Program-made: the position numbers and the translations under genes
The notes under the pieces: generated by a model
Told to the model about the DNA's origin: nothing
Databases searched by the model: none
The model's input: the letters and a program-made list of their open reading frames with translations, nothing else
Shown: in pieces, positions 55,744-64,000 of the stretch
How the letters are laid out: every line of letters begins with the position of its first letter
How positions within the stretch are numbered: the stretch's first letter is position 1
NCBI RefSeq assembly: GCF_018224925.1
Contig: NZ_JAGTUF010000018.1
Location: forward strand, 1 to 64,000
Direction of reading: 5' to 3'
Origin: Magnetospirillum sulfuroxidans
GTDB lineage: Bacteria; Pseudomonadota; Alphaproteobacteria; Rhodospirillales; Magnetospirillaceae
Length of the DNA: 64,000 nucleotides

Positions 55744-56871
55744 TCAGATTGGCTCGATGTCGCCCTGGGCTTGGGTGGCCAGGAAATCATCGGCGAAATC
55801 GTGAACCCGGCCGGCGGCGATGGCCCCGCGCAGGCCTTTCATCACGTCTTGATAGAATTGGATGTTATGCCAGGTCAGCAGCATCGGCCCCAGGATTTCC
55901 TCGGAGCGAATGAGGTGATGCAAATAAGCGCGGCTGTATTGGCGGCAGGCCGGACAGGCGCAATCCGCATCCAGCGGCCGCGCATCGTCTTGATGGCGGG
56001 CGTTGCGCAAATTCACCGTGCCGCGCCGGGTGAAGCCTTGGGCGGTGCGGCCTGACCGCGTCGGCATGACGCAATCGAACATATCGACGCCGCGCAACAC
56101 CGCGCCGATGATGTCTGACGGCTTGCCCACCCCCATCAGATAGCGCGGCCGCTCGGCGGGCAACATCGGGGCGGTGAAATCCAGCGTCTGGAACATCAAG
56201 TCCTGACCTTCGCCCACCGCCAGGCCGCCGATGGCATAGCCGTCAAAGCCGATGTCGCGTAAGGCGCAGGCCGATTCGGCCCGCAGGTCGTGATAGATGC
56301 CGCCCTGGACGATGCCGAACAGGCCATAGCCGGGGCGGCTGACAAACGCCTCTTTCGAGCGCTTGGCCCAGCGCATGGACAAGTGCATGGATTGGGCCGC
56401 CTGTTCGGGCGTCGCCGGAAACGGTGTGCATTCGTCGAAAGCCATGGTGATGTCGGCGTCCAGCAGGTGCTGAATCCGCATGGACCGTTCCGGCGTCAGC
56501 AGGTGCTTGGACCCGTCGATATGGGACTGAAAGGCAACGCCTTCTTCCGTCATCTTGCGCAGCTTGGCCAGGCTCATGACTTGGAAACCGCCGGAATCGG
56601 TCAGAATCGGCCCTTTCCACTGCATGAATTCATGCAAGCCGCCCAATTGCCCGACCCGTTCGGCCCCAGGGCGCAGCATCAGGTGATAGGTGTTGCCCAA
56701 GATGGTCTGCGCCCCGGTGGCGGCGACGCTTTCGGGCATCATCGCCTTGACCGTGCCGGCGGTGCCCACCGGCATGAAGGCCGGGGTATCCATGGGGCCG
56801 TGGGCGGTATCGACCCGGCCCAGACGGGCGGCGCCGTCGGTGGCGAGAAGTTCAAAGCCGAACTGGGTCAC
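55744..56871 (-). CDS. tgt: queuine tRNA-ribosyltransferase Tgt
   Basis: Tgt exchanges guanine 34 for preQ1 in GU(N) tRNAs. The 375-aa enzyme has [15 protein letters not shown]-like [38 protein letters not shown] (catalytic Asp), [15 protein letters not shown] and the zinc site [17 protein letters not shown]. It overlaps queA by 4 bases. Confidence 0.98.
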   Translation of the reverse strand: MTQFGFELLATDGAARLGRVDTAHGPMDTPAFMPVGTAGTVKAMMPESVAATGAQTILGNTYHLMLRPGAERVGQLGGLHEFMQWKGPILTDSGGFQVMSLAKLRKMTEEGVAFQSHIDGSKHLLTPERSMRIQHLLDADITMAFDECTPFPATPEQAAQSMHLSMRWAKRSKEAFVSRPGYGLFGIVQGGIYHDLRAESACALRDIGFDGYAIGGLAVGEGQDLMFQTLDFTAPMLPAERPRYLMGVGKPSDIIGAVLRGVDMFDCVMPTRSGRTAQGFTRRGTVNLRNARHQDDARPLDADCACPACRQYSRAYLHHLIRSEEILGPMLLTWHNIQFYQDVMKGLRGAIAAGRVHDFADDFLATQAQGDIEPI

Positions 56872-57905
56872 GAAAGGATCTCCCGCTGCAACAGGCAGGC
56901 ATCGCCATAGGAATAGAAACGATAGCCCGCCGCCTTGGCGTGGGCATAGGCCCGGCGCATGCGCTCCAGTCCGGCAAAGGCCGAAACCAGCATGAACAAG
57001 GTGGATTTGGGCAGGTGGAAATTCGTCATCAGCACATCCACCAGTTTGAAATCATAGCCGGGGGTGATGAAAATATCGGTGGGACCAGCGAAAGGACGCA
57101 GCCGGCCATCCCCGTCGGTCGCGCTTTCCAGCAGGCGCAGGCTGGTGGTGCCGATGGCGACGACGCGGCCGCCCGCCGCCTTGGCCTGGTTGATGGCGGC
57201 GGCGGTTTCGGCGGTGATCACCCCGCGTTCGGCATGCATGCGATGATCGCGGGTATCGTCGACCTTGACCGGCAGGAAGGTGCCGGCGCCCACATGCAAG
57301 GTGACGGTCAGCCGGGTGGCGCCAACGGCATCGATGGCGGCCAGCAAGGCGGGGGTGAAATGCAGGCCGGCGGTGGGGGCGGCGACGGCGCCTTTTTCGC
57401 GGGCGAAGACGGTCTGGTAATCGGCGAGATCGCGTTCGTCCGCCTCGCCCTTGCGAATATAGGGCGGCAGCGGCAGGCGGCCATGGGCATCCAGGGCCAC
57501 CATCAGGGCGTCGCCACCGCGATCAAACCGCATCAGAACCTCGCCGGCTTCGCCTTTTTCCACCACGCTGGCGGTGAAATCGTCGGTGAAGCGGACCACG
57601 TCGCCGGGGCGCAGTTTTTTAGCCGGACGGGCGAACGCTTTCCATTGGTCCAGGGCGATCCGTTCGTGCAGGGTCAGTTCGATGCCGGCTTCGCCCTTGC
57701 GGCCGAACAACCGGGCGGGAATGACGCGGGTGTCATTGCTGACGACCACGTCGCCGGGACGCAGCCAGCCGGCCAGATCGCGCACACAGCCATCGGTCAG
57801 CGCATCATCGCCGACCCTCAGCAGGCGGGCGGCGTCGCGCGGGGTGACCGGGCGCTCGGCGATCAGGTCGCGCGGCAGATCGAAATCGAAGAGAGAGACG
57901 TCCAT
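56868..57905 (-). CDS. queA: S-adenosylmethionine:tRNA ribosyltransferase-isomerase QueA
   Basis: QueA makes epoxyqueuosine on tRNA using the ribosyl part of S-adenosylmethionine. The 345-aa chain starts with [20 protein letters not shown] and shows [28 protein letters not shown] and [20 protein letters not shown]. Length is normal. It is the first gene of queA-tgt-hemoglobin. Confidence 0.98.
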   Translation of the reverse strand: MDVSLFDFDLPRDLIAERPVTPRDAARLLRVGDDALTDGCVRDLAGWLRPGDVVVSNDTRVIPARLFGRKGEAGIELTLHERIALDQWKAFARPAKKLRPGDVVRFTDDFTASVVEKGEAGEVLMRFDRGGDALMVALDAHGRLPLPPYIRKGEADERDLADYQTVFAREKGAVAAPTAGLHFTPALLAAIDAVGATRLTVTLHVGAGTFLPVKVDDTRDHRMHAERGVITAETAAAINQAKAAGGRVVAIGTTSLRLLESATDGDGRLRPFAGPTDIFITPGYDFKLVDVLMTNFHLPKSTLFMLVSAFAGLERMRRAYAHAKAAGYRFYSYGDACLLQREILS

Positions 57906-57938
57906 AGGCGCGGGTTTGTCACGGCGGACCCTGCCCCG

Positions 57939-58448
57939 TCAAGATGGCGGCGACTTCGGCTCGGCTTTTCTGGCCTCGGGGGCGGTTGCCGCCTTGAAAT
58001 CGAAGCCGGTATCCAGCTTGCCCATGGTGGCGATGATCAACTCGGCCAGCTCGGCGCAGGGTTTGCGGGAATAGGCCAGATAGCGCAGCAAGGTCTCGAA
58101 CGCGGTCTGCCGCTGCTTGTAATAAAGGTGCAGTCCCGACAGCACCCCCACCACCCCCATCAACGAGGTCTGCACGGCGGCAGCCCCGGTCTTGTCCAGC
58201 GAACCAAACCAGCCGTCCTGAAGCAGCAACAGGGGAAAGGCGGTGGCCATCAGCAACGCGGCGCTGGCGCCAACGCCGCAGGCCTTGTTGATCCAGGCCA
58301 CGGCTCGGGTCTTGACGTAAATGTCGCCGGCCATGACGTGGCGCAGTTGCGCCTCGGGGTCGGCATCGGCGTTCGCGGCCTGGATTTCCAGGTAATGGGT
58401 CAGATAATGGGCGCTGATCTCGAAGCGCCGTGGCGAGGGCAGCAGCAT
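57939..58448 (-). CDS. two-helix membrane protein, unknown function
   Basis: This 169-aa protein has two membrane helices (about residues 55-78 and 88-110) flanked by cytosolic helical regions and a basic, Ala/Pro-rich tail. GGAGG lies upstream of the ATG at 58448; a GTG two codons earlier is also well placed. It lies 33 bases before queA on the same strand. The two-helix plan recalls SLATT-type or DUF4231-like membrane proteins, but no diagnostic motif is seen. Confidence 0.7.
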   Translation of the reverse strand: MLLPSPRRFEISAHYLTHYLEIQAANADADPEAQLRHVMAGDIYVKTRAVAWINKACGVGASAALLMATAFPLLLLQDGWFGSLDKTGAAAVQTSLMGVVGVLSGLHLYYKQRQTAFETLLRYLAYSRKPCAELAELIIATMGKLDTGFDFKAATAPEARKAEPKSPPS

Positions 58449-58576
58449 GGTCACGAGACCTCCGGCACGAACACCATCAAAGAGTGTTAATGAAAACATA
58501 TTTTAACAGCCGGTGGTAGCTGGTGTTGCCGCCACCGGCCGTGGCATGATCGGCGACGAAATGACGATTGGACGCG

Positions 58577-59521
58577 ATGGCGATGGATCTGTTTCCGCCC
58601 ACTGAACCCCATGCTTCGGGAATGCTTGAGGTTGGCGACGGCCACAGCCTGTATTGGGAAATATCGGGCAACCCCACCGGCATGCCGGTCTTGTTCGTCC
58701 ATGGCGGTCCCGGCGCCGGCACGGCGCCGCCATACCGGCGTTACTTCGATCCCAGCTATTGGCGCATCATCTTGCTGGATCAGCGCGGCTGCGGACGGTC
58801 GCAGCCCAATGCCGAGACCCATGCCAACACCACCGGCCATCTGGTTGCCGACATGGAAAAGTTGCGTCACCATCTGGCGGTGGAACGCTGGCTGCTGTTT
58901 GGGGGCTCGTGGGGCAGCACGCTGGCCTTGGCCTATGGCCAAACCTTCCCCGAGCGGGTGCTGGGATTCGTCTTGCGCGGTATTTTCCTGTTCCGCCCCA
59001 TCGAAACCGAATGGTTCTTGCATGGCATGGGAACCTTTTTTCCCGAAGCACACCGCCGCTTCCGCGATCATGTGAACGGCGAGAGCGTCGATTTGCTGGC
59101 CGCCTATCATCGGCGGTTGATGGATCCCGATCCCGCGATTCACCTGCCGGCGGCGCGGGCTTGGTGCGCCTATGAGGAAGCTTGCGCCCGCATGGTGCCG
59201 CGCGACCAACCAAGTGAGATGGACCCGGCATCGGCCTTGTCTCTGGCCCGGCTGGAATGTCACTACATGGTCCATAACGGTTTCATGGAAGCGGGGCAAT
59301 TACTGGCTGGCCTGGACCGCATTCGTCACGTGCCGGCACATCTGGTGCAGGGACGCTATGACGTGGTCTGTCCGCCGGTCACCGCCGATGAATTGGCGCG
59401 GCAATGGCCGGGGGCCTTGCTCGACATGATCGCGGATGCGGGGCATTCGGCGATGGAGCCGTCGGCGCGGCGGGCCTTGGTCGCCGCCGTGCGCGGATTC
59501 CAACTGCGTCTGGGGGGGTAA
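58577..59521 (+). CDS. pip: proline iminopeptidase (alpha/beta hydrolase)
   Basis: This 314-aa protein of the prolyl iminopeptidase family has the oxyanion loop VLFVHGGPGAG, LDQRGCGRSQP and nucleophile elbow GGSWGSTLALAY. The catalytic His comes late, in MIADAGHSAMEPS. It removes N-terminal proline from peptides in the cytosol. Start choice among TTG 58568, ATG 58577 and ATG 58583 is uncertain, since no good ribosome-binding site is visible. Confidence 0.93.
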   Translation: MAMDLFPPTEPHASGMLEVGDGHSLYWEISGNPTGMPVLFVHGGPGAGTAPPYRRYFDPSYWRIILLDQRGCGRSQPNAETHANTTGHLVADMEKLRHHLAVERWLLFGGSWGSTLALAYGQTFPERVLGFVLRGIFLFRPIETEWFLHGMGTFFPEAHRRFRDHVNGESVDLLAAYHRRLMDPDPAIHLPAARAWCAYEEACARMVPRDQPSEMDPASALSLARLECHYMVHNGFMEAGQLLAGLDRIRHVPAHLVQGRYDVVCPPVTADELARQWPGALLDMIADAGHSAMEPSARRALVAAVRGFQLRLGG

Positions 59522-59548
59522 GGATATACGGACGTATGTCATATATCC
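59522..59548. repeat. inverted repeat after the peptidase gene
   Basis: GGATATACG (59522-59530) and CATATATCC (59540-59548) form a 9-bp inverted repeat with one mismatch, directly after the pip stop. It may be a terminator stem or an operator of the downstream gene. Confidence 0.45.
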
Positions 59549-59602
59549 GTTACCGCAGCGTCACTTTTCGACACAACGAATTTCATATCGCGGGTGGCTG
59601 AT

Positions 59603-59622
59603 ATTGTGCTGATGCGCACAAT
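59603..59622. promoter_or_regulatory. palindromic operator upstream of the DnaA-like gene
   Basis: ATTGTGC-TGATGC-GCACAAT is a perfect 7-bp inverted repeat with a 6-base spacer, 37 bases before the next gene. The symmetrical 20-bp site is typical of a dimeric helix-turn-helix repressor. The regulator is unknown. Confidence 0.55.
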
Positions 59623-59658
59623 AGGGGCAGGTAAACATCTGTCTTAGGGGGACTGTCC

Positions 59659-60027
59659 ATGTCCGTCGCTCTTGCTGAAATCCGCTCCGCCGCGCCGCTG
59701 CGCTACAAAGTCAGTGACCCTTTCGTCGCTGACGTGATCGCCACCGTTGCCGCCGAATTCGGTCTGTCCGAGCGTGAGATGATGGTGCATTCCCGCGATC
59801 ATCGGCTGTGGAAGCCGCGAATGGCCGCCATGTACTACGCTCGCCTGCTGACCTCGTGCTCGCTGCCTGAATTGGGCCGGGTGTTCGGCGGTCGCAGCCA
59901 TACCACGGTGTTGCGCGCGTTCCGCCGCTGCCGCGAAATGATCGACAGCGACGAAGTGTGGGCTGCCCGCATGGATCGCCTGCTGGTCCGGCTGGTGGAA
60001 AAGATCGTCGCTCCCAAGGGGCAGTAA
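59659..60027 (+). CDS. orphan DnaA domain IV-like DNA-binding protein
   Basis: This 122-aa protein carries the DnaA C-terminal signature as GGRSHTTVLRAFRRC (residues ~75-90), preceded by VAAEFGLSEREMMVHSRDHR and AAMYYARLLTSCSLPELGRV. This is the fold that binds DnaA boxes. No AAA+ domain is present, so it cannot start replication alone but could compete at DnaA boxes or act as a transcription factor. A palindromic site and a response regulator flank it. Confidence 0.88.
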   Translation: MSVALAEIRSAAPLRYKVSDPFVADVIATVAAEFGLSEREMMVHSRDHRLWKPRMAAMYYARLLTSCSLPELGRVFGGRSHTTVLRAFRRCREMIDSDEVWAARMDRLLVRLVEKIVAPKGQ

Positions 60028-60122
60028 CCCGGAAGTGTCGATCTTGTGCGTTCCGTGTTTGACGGACCGGTTCCAGGGTGCTCCACTCGGCTGACGTGTG
60101 GGGCCGCGAAGGTTGGAGATGA

Positions 60123-60836
60123 ATGGCGCGCATAGCCGTAGTTGAAGATGAAGCATCTCTGCGGGCGGACGTGGTGGAATACCTGTCCGCCTGTGGTCAT
60201 GCGGTGGTCGGGTGCGAAGACGGGCGCGCCCTCGATCGCGCCTTGGCCGAGCATCCGGCGGATCTGATCATTCTTGATATCAACCTGCCGGGCGAGGATG
60301 GCTTTTCCATCGCCAAGCGCCTGCGCGATCATTCCGATGTCGGGATCATCATGCTGACCGCGCGCAGCGTGAACGTGGATCGGGTGGTCGGGCTTGAGAT
60401 CGGCGCCGATGTCTATCTGGTCAAACCCATCGAGTTGCGCGAGTTGGAGGCCCAGGTGCGGTCGCTGTCGCGGCGCTTGCGCGGGGCGGCGCCATCGTCG
60501 TCGCCGTCGCCGCCGTCGGATCATTCCCAATGGGTTTATGATCAATTGGCCTGGGCCTTGGTCTCTCCCGAAGGCGGGATCGCCAAGCTGACCGCCAACG
60601 AACGGATTTTTGTCTCGCTGCTGGTGGAGCAGCCGGGGGAGCCGGTGTCGCGCTCGGCCATCTTCAAGGCATTGGGTAAACGCGAATGGGATGCCGGCGA
60701 CCGCTCGGTCGATTCCATGGTTCGACGCCTACGCTCCAAGGGACAGGACGCGCTGGGGCGTGAACTGCCGATCGAAGCCGTGCACGGGACCGGATATGCC
60801 TTCACCGCGCCGGTGATCGTTCGCCAGGGGGGCTAA
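60123..60836 (+). CDS. OmpR/PhoB-family response regulator
   Basis: This 237-aa protein has a receiver with acidic pair VVEDEAS, phospho-acceptor Asp52 in LIILDINLPGEDGF, Thr in MLTARS and Lys in YLVKPIELREL. A linker rich in Ser/Pro follows, then a winged-helix domain with SRSAIFKALGKREWDAGDRS, VDSMVRRLRSKG and GTGYAF. It is followed at once by a hybrid kinase (2 bases) that is its likely partner. Confidence 0.95.
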   Translation: MARIAVVEDEASLRADVVEYLSACGHAVVGCEDGRALDRALAEHPADLIILDINLPGEDGFSIAKRLRDHSDVGIIMLTARSVNVDRVVGLEIGADVYLVKPIELRELEAQVRSLSRRLRGAAPSSSPSPPSDHSQWVYDQLAWALVSPEGGIAKLTANERIFVSLLVEQPGEPVSRSAIFKALGKREWDAGDRSVDSMVRRLRSKGQDALGRELPIEAVHGTGYAFTAPVIVRQGG

Positions 60837-60838
60837 TC

Positions 60839-62173
60839 ATGGGCCGTGCCGCGCCGCTTGTTCTGCGTGACAAAGGTCGGCAGGGGCCGAAATTGCCGCC
60901 CTGGTCGGTGCTGGTGGTCGATGACGACGATCAGGTTCACGCCATGACCCGGGTGCTGTTGCGGGATTTTACGTTCGAAGGGCGGGGATTCGAGATGATC
61001 TCGGCCCATTCCGCCGCCGAGGCCACCGAATTGCTGGCGCGTAATCCGTCCATTCCCGTCGCTCTGCTGGATGTGGTGATGGAAAGCCCCGATGCCGGCC
61101 TGCGTCTGGTTCGCCAAGTGCGCGAGGATTTGGGCAATCATGAAATTCGTATCATTTTACGCACCGGCCAGCCGGGCGAGGCGCCGGAACGCGACGTTGT
61201 CGTCGCCTATGACGTCAACGATTACAAAAGCAAAAGCGAGCTGACGGCGCAAAAGCTGTTCACCGCGCTGGTCGGCGCCTTGCGGGCATGGCGCGACATC
61301 GAAACCATCAATAGCTTGAATCAACGGCTGGCCGAAGCCAACGAACAATTAGAGCAAAAGGTGGCCGGGCGCACGGCCGAGTTGATGGAAAGCCGGGATG
61401 CCTTGGCTCGGGCCAAGGAACGGGCGGAAGTGGCGTTGGAACGCGAGACTGCGGCCAAGGGTCAGTTGCGGCAATTTCTGTCCATGGTCAGCCATGAATT
61501 CCGCACGCCGTTGGCCATTATCGATTCGGCCGCGCAGATGCTGATGATGCGGGCGCAGCGGGTGGATAGCGGCATGTTGACCCGGCTGGAAACCATTCGC
61601 GGCGCCGTCGGTCGGCTGATCGACCTGATCGGAACCTGTCTGGCCGACGAGCAATTGGAAACCGGCCGCATGATCATGCAAGAACAGGTGTTGGATCTGG
61701 CTCCGGTTTTACGGGCGGCGGTTTCCCATCATCAGGCGGCGTCGGGGGGGCGGCAGGTCGTGCTCGACATGGGGCGGGCCACGCGGGTGTGGGGCGATCC
61801 CAATTTATTGCCGTTGGTGGTCAACAACCTGATTTCCAATGCGCTGAAATATTCGACGGACGCGCCGGTGGATGTCCGGCTGCGGGCCAATCACGGCGGT
61901 GTGGCCTTGACGGTCCGTGACCGTGGCATCGGCATCCCGGCAGTGGATTTGCCACGGGTGTTCGAGCGCTTTTACCGCGCCGGGAACGCCCATAAATTAT
62001 CGGGATCGGGGATCGGTTTGCATATGGTCCGCCAGATCGTCGATCTGCACGGCGGCTCGATCCAAATCGGCAGCAGCGAAGGCGAGGGAACCACGGTGAC
62101 CGTTCATCTGCGCAGTCCGCCGCGGGACCAGCAAGGAGGGGATCGTTCGCTTGAGCCTGGCGGCATCCGTTGA
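60839..62173 (+). CDS. receiver-histidine kinase hybrid
   Basis: This 444-aa cytosolic kinase starts with a receiver-like domain (WSVLVVDDDDQVHAMTRVLL, Asp78 in ALLDVVMES). It continues with the ILRTGQPGEAPERDVVVAYD and NDYKSKSELTAQKLFTALVG segment seen in DUF3369 regulators. A coiled coil leads to the HisKA box (QFLSMVSHEFRTPLAIIDSA) and HATPase (NNLISNALKYS, DRGIGIPAVDLPRVFERFYR, GSGIGLHMVRQIV). There are no membrane helices. It sits between the response regulator and the siaB-siaC pair. Confidence 0.92.
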   Translation: MGRAAPLVLRDKGRQGPKLPPWSVLVVDDDDQVHAMTRVLLRDFTFEGRGFEMISAHSAAEATELLARNPSIPVALLDVVMESPDAGLRLVRQVREDLGNHEIRIILRTGQPGEAPERDVVVAYDVNDYKSKSELTAQKLFTALVGALRAWRDIETINSLNQRLAEANEQLEQKVAGRTAELMESRDALARAKERAEVALERETAAKGQLRQFLSMVSHEFRTPLAIIDSAAQMLMMRAQRVDSGMLTRLETIRGAVGRLIDLIGTCLADEQLETGRMIMQEQVLDLAPVLRAAVSHHQAASGGRQVVLDMGRATRVWGDPNLLPLVVNNLISNALKYSTDAPVDVRLRANHGGVALTVRDRGIGIPAVDLPRVFERFYRAGNAHKLSGSGIGLHMVRQIVDLHGGSIQIGSSEGEGTTVTVHLRSPPRDQQGGDRSLEPGGIR

Positions 62174-62242
62174 TACTGTGTGTATCTTCTGTATGAGAGG
62201 CCACGCTCTGTTTGGAGTCGGTGGTGGATGAGGGAAAGTCGA

Positions 62243-62794
62243 ATGCTGGCACAGCAATATCGGGCTTTTAAGTCGGAACTGGACGCTCACGGGATTGTCT
62301 TCTCGTTCTCGGGCTATTTGTCCGAGGGGATTTTGTATTCCCTTGGCGACGCTTTGCGCCAGAAGATGGCGTTGGAGGATACCGACGTCACCACCATCAA
62401 GAAGGTGTTCTCGGTTTTTGTCGAGCAATCGCAAAACATCATCCGTTATTCGGCCGAGAAGGTTCAGGGCAATCTGGGCAAAAGCGTCGAATTGTCGTCG
62501 GGCATGGTCACCATCGGCAGCGAAAACGGACGGTTTTTCATCGTCTGCGGAAATATCATCCTGGAACAGGATATGGAGAAACTGCGCGGGCGGCTGGAAA
62601 CTCTGCGTGGGATGGATCGGGACGCAATCAAGGCCTATTACAAGGAACAATTGCGGGAGCCGCCGGACGAGGGGAGCCGGGGGGCGACCATTGGTCTGAT
62701 CGAGATTGCCCGTCGCGCCAGCGCCCCCATCGAATTTGATTTCGATCGCATCGATGCCGACAGGCATTTCTTTTGCCTCAAAGTCTCCATCTGA
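62243..62794 (+). CDS. siaB: SiaB-family protein kinase
   Basis: This is a 183-aa protein of the SiaB (DUF6272) family, a small GHKL-fold Ser/Thr kinase. It contains HGIVFSFSGYLSEGILYSLG, IKKVFSVFVEQSQNIIRYSA and GMVTIGSENGRFFIVCGNII, followed by a positively charged tail and IGLIEIARRASAPIEFDFD. In Pseudomonas, SiaB phosphorylates SiaC and so frees or captures the cyclase SiaD. AGGGAA precedes the ATG at 62243. siaC follows after 8 bases. Confidence 0.88.
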   Translation: MLAQQYRAFKSELDAHGIVFSFSGYLSEGILYSLGDALRQKMALEDTDVTTIKKVFSVFVEQSQNIIRYSAEKVQGNLGKSVELSSGMVTIGSENGRFFIVCGNIILEQDMEKLRGRLETLRGMDRDAIKAYYKEQLREPPDEGSRGATIGLIEIARRASAPIEFDFDRIDADRHFFCLKVSI

Positions 62795-62802
62795 GGGATT
62801 TC

Positions 62803-63180
62803 ATGGAAAATTTGATCATCGCCGCGTCCGAGCGCTCGCCCGAGGTGAACTTTGATGTTGCCGCCGGAATCCTCCAGATTCGAGGGGAATCCTATCCCGA
62901 GGATGCTTCATCCGTGTTCGGCCCTATTTTCGCCGCGCTGCAAGACTTCCTCGGCCAAGGCAATGGCACGCCGTTGAGGGTGGATTTCGAGCTGATCTAC
63001 TTCAACAGTTCCTCGGCCAAGGCGTTGATGAACATGTTCCAGATGCTGGAAAATGCCTCCGGCTGCGCCATCGTCGTCAATTGGCAGTTCATGGCCGACG
63101 ATGAAACCATGAAGGAATTTGGCGAGGATTTTTCCGAGGATTTGAGCCACATCACCTTCAATCTGGTGTCGGTGTCCTGA
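62803..63180 (+). CDS. siaC: SiaC-family regulatory phosphoprotein
   Basis: This 125-aa SiaC (DUF1987) protein has SPEVNFDVAAGILQIRGESY and the phosphorylation segment DFELIYFNSSSAKALMNMFQ. Pseudomonas SiaC is phosphorylated at Thr68 in a Asn-Thr-Ser-Ser setting; here the aligned residue is Ser69 (NSSS). The rest is anti-sigma-antagonist-like. A HK gene begins 7 bases downstream. Confidence 0.9.
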   Translation: MENLIIAASERSPEVNFDVAAGILQIRGESYPEDASSVFGPIFAALQDFLGQGNGTPLRVDFELIYFNSSSAKALMNMFQMLENASGCAIVVNWQFMADDETMKEFGEDFSEDLSHITFNLVSVS

Positions 63181-63187
63181 CCCGACC

Positions 63188-64000
63188 ATGAGCGAGGGCG
63201 GGCCGGCCGGCGGATTCAGTCTTTTTGATGCGGAAGAACGCATCCTTGCCAGTGCCGGGCATCTGCTTGAGCGGATGAAGGATGGCGATCCGTCGCTTTT
63301 GGCCGAGGTGCAAGGCTTGGCCGACGCCTATTCGCGGTCGGTGCGCGAACAGCGGCGCTTGGTTAAAGTCAGTGATCGCCAGCAAAACCAGATGGCTCAA
63401 CTCAATCAAGAGCTGGGGCGTCGCCGCATGCAGGCGGAAGAGGCGCTGGGCCAGTTGCGCCAAGCCCAGGAAACCCTGGTGCAGACGGAAAAGCTGGCTT
63501 CGCTGGGCGCTCTGGTCGGCGGTGTCGCCCACGAAATCAATACGCCGGTGGGGATCGCGCTGTCATGCGCATCGCATCTGGCCGACGCCACCCTTGCCAT
63601 TCGCGCCTTGTTTGATGCCGACGATATCGGCATCGACGATTTCCAACGCTATATGGACACCGCCGCCGACACCGCCAAGCTGATTGTGAGCAATTGCGAA
63701 CGTGCCGCCGATCTGATCCGCAGTTTCAAGCAGGTGGCGGTTGACCGCACCTCGTCCGAGCGGCGACGGTTCCGGCTGCTTGAAACCCTTAATGAAACGG
63801 TGACATCGCTCAAGCCCAATCTGCGTCAGGCCGGGCACAAGGTTGCCATTGCCTGTCCCGCCGATCTGGTGCTTGACGGATATCCCGGCGTGCTGTCGCA
63901 GGTGCTGACCAATTTTGTCATGAATTCCTTGGCGCACGGTTTTGATGCCGGGCAACACGGCCATTTGACCATTACCGCCGATGTCATTGCCGACGGTCAG
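63188..64000 (+). CDS. sensor histidine kinase, cut by the window end
   Basis: The first 271 residues are visible. A helical, Gln/Arg-rich coiled coil (about residues 55-105) leads to HisKA (LVGGVAHEINTPVGIALSCA) and the beginning of the HATPase (VLSQVLTNFVMNSLAHGFDA). It has no membrane segment in the visible part. The ATG at 63188 overlaps nothing and lies 7 bases after siaC, so it belongs to the same operon. The C-terminus lies beyond base 64000. Confidence 0.88.
   Translation, partial: MSEGGPAGGFSLFDAEERILASAGHLLERMKDGDPSLLAEVQGLADAYSRSVREQRRLVKVSDRQQNQMAQLNQELGRRRMQAEEALGQLRQAQETLVQTEKLASLGALVGGVAHEINTPVGIALSCASHLADATLAIRALFDADDIGIDDFQRYMDTAADTAKLIVSNCERAADLIRSFKQVAVDRTSSERRRFRLLETLNETVTSLKPNLRQAGHKVAIACPADLVLDGYPGVLSQVLTNFVMNSLAHGFDAGQHGHLTITADVIADGQ

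Noticed and set aside
59604-59620. TGT-N10-ACA, a NifA-type upstream activator site
   Set aside because: The match arises inside a larger symmetrical palindrome, and no -24/-12 promoter follows.

Overview
This 64 kb window is chromosomal DNA of a GC-rich alphaproteobacterium, most likely a Rhodospirillaceae member close to Magnetospirillum. The evidence is the gene content and order: a fliF-fliG-fliH-fliN-flbD operon, CckA together with a perfect CtrA box, sigma-54 hook genes, group III truncated hemoglobin and a phasin. No magnetosome genes are present, so the genus is an inference. The window is almost wholly coding. No phage, CRISPR array or rRNA was seen, and there is one tRNA.

Region by region. 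(1) 1-9652, minus strand: flagellar genes. fliF-fliG-fliH-fliN run into flbD, whose 3' part is replaced near position 76, apparently by a foreign element. Behind lies fliK-flgD-flgE with a textbook sigma-54 promoter in front and an intrinsic terminator after. (2) 9753-13162, minus: parvulin isomerase, argJ, a GNAT-Nudix fusion and a small membrane protein. (3) 13411-17534, plus: PAS histidine kinase and secA. (4) 17643-25212, minus: a split pqiA-pqiB-pqiC lipid-transport cluster, then mgtE and maeB. (5) 25354-31407: diguanylate cyclase, a solute-binding protein, a small secreted protein, tRNA-Leu(GAG), lipB, a P-loop kinase and pgi. (6) 31567-35185, plus: a compact nickel/cobalt ECF transporter operon (nikK-M-L-Q-O) ending in a 39% histidine protein. 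(7) 35318-41815: glycosyltransferase and LpxH-like phosphoesterase, lipid kinase, mutL and recA. (8) 41970-49747: second flagellar block. flgB-flgC-fliE-fliQ-fliR-flhB-cckA runs on minus, and a mini FlhB-like protein, a small protein, fliO and fliP run on plus; the two diverge around the CtrA box. (9) 49912-55276, plus: a truncated Hsp20, CBS protein, phasin, argD-argF-hslO and a lipoprotein. (10) 55331-58448, minus: queA-tgt-truncated hemoglobin. (11) 58577-64000, plus: a peptidase, an orphan DnaA domain IV protein, then a response regulator, hybrid kinase, SiaB, SiaC and a further kinase that runs off the window.

The two flagellar blocks fit an alphaproteobacterial cascade: CckA/CtrA switches on the export and basal-body genes, and FlbD with sigma-54 switches on the hook genes. 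Damage to flbD would therefore matter for motility. Two families of non-coding repeats stand out: a 37-bp palindromic element present three times, each time between convergent genes, and a ~48-50 bp element that is tandem (4x) between fliE and fliQ and recurs between fliF and flgE. The least conventional signalling locus is the terminal two-component/SiaB/SiaC array behind the DnaA-like regulator.
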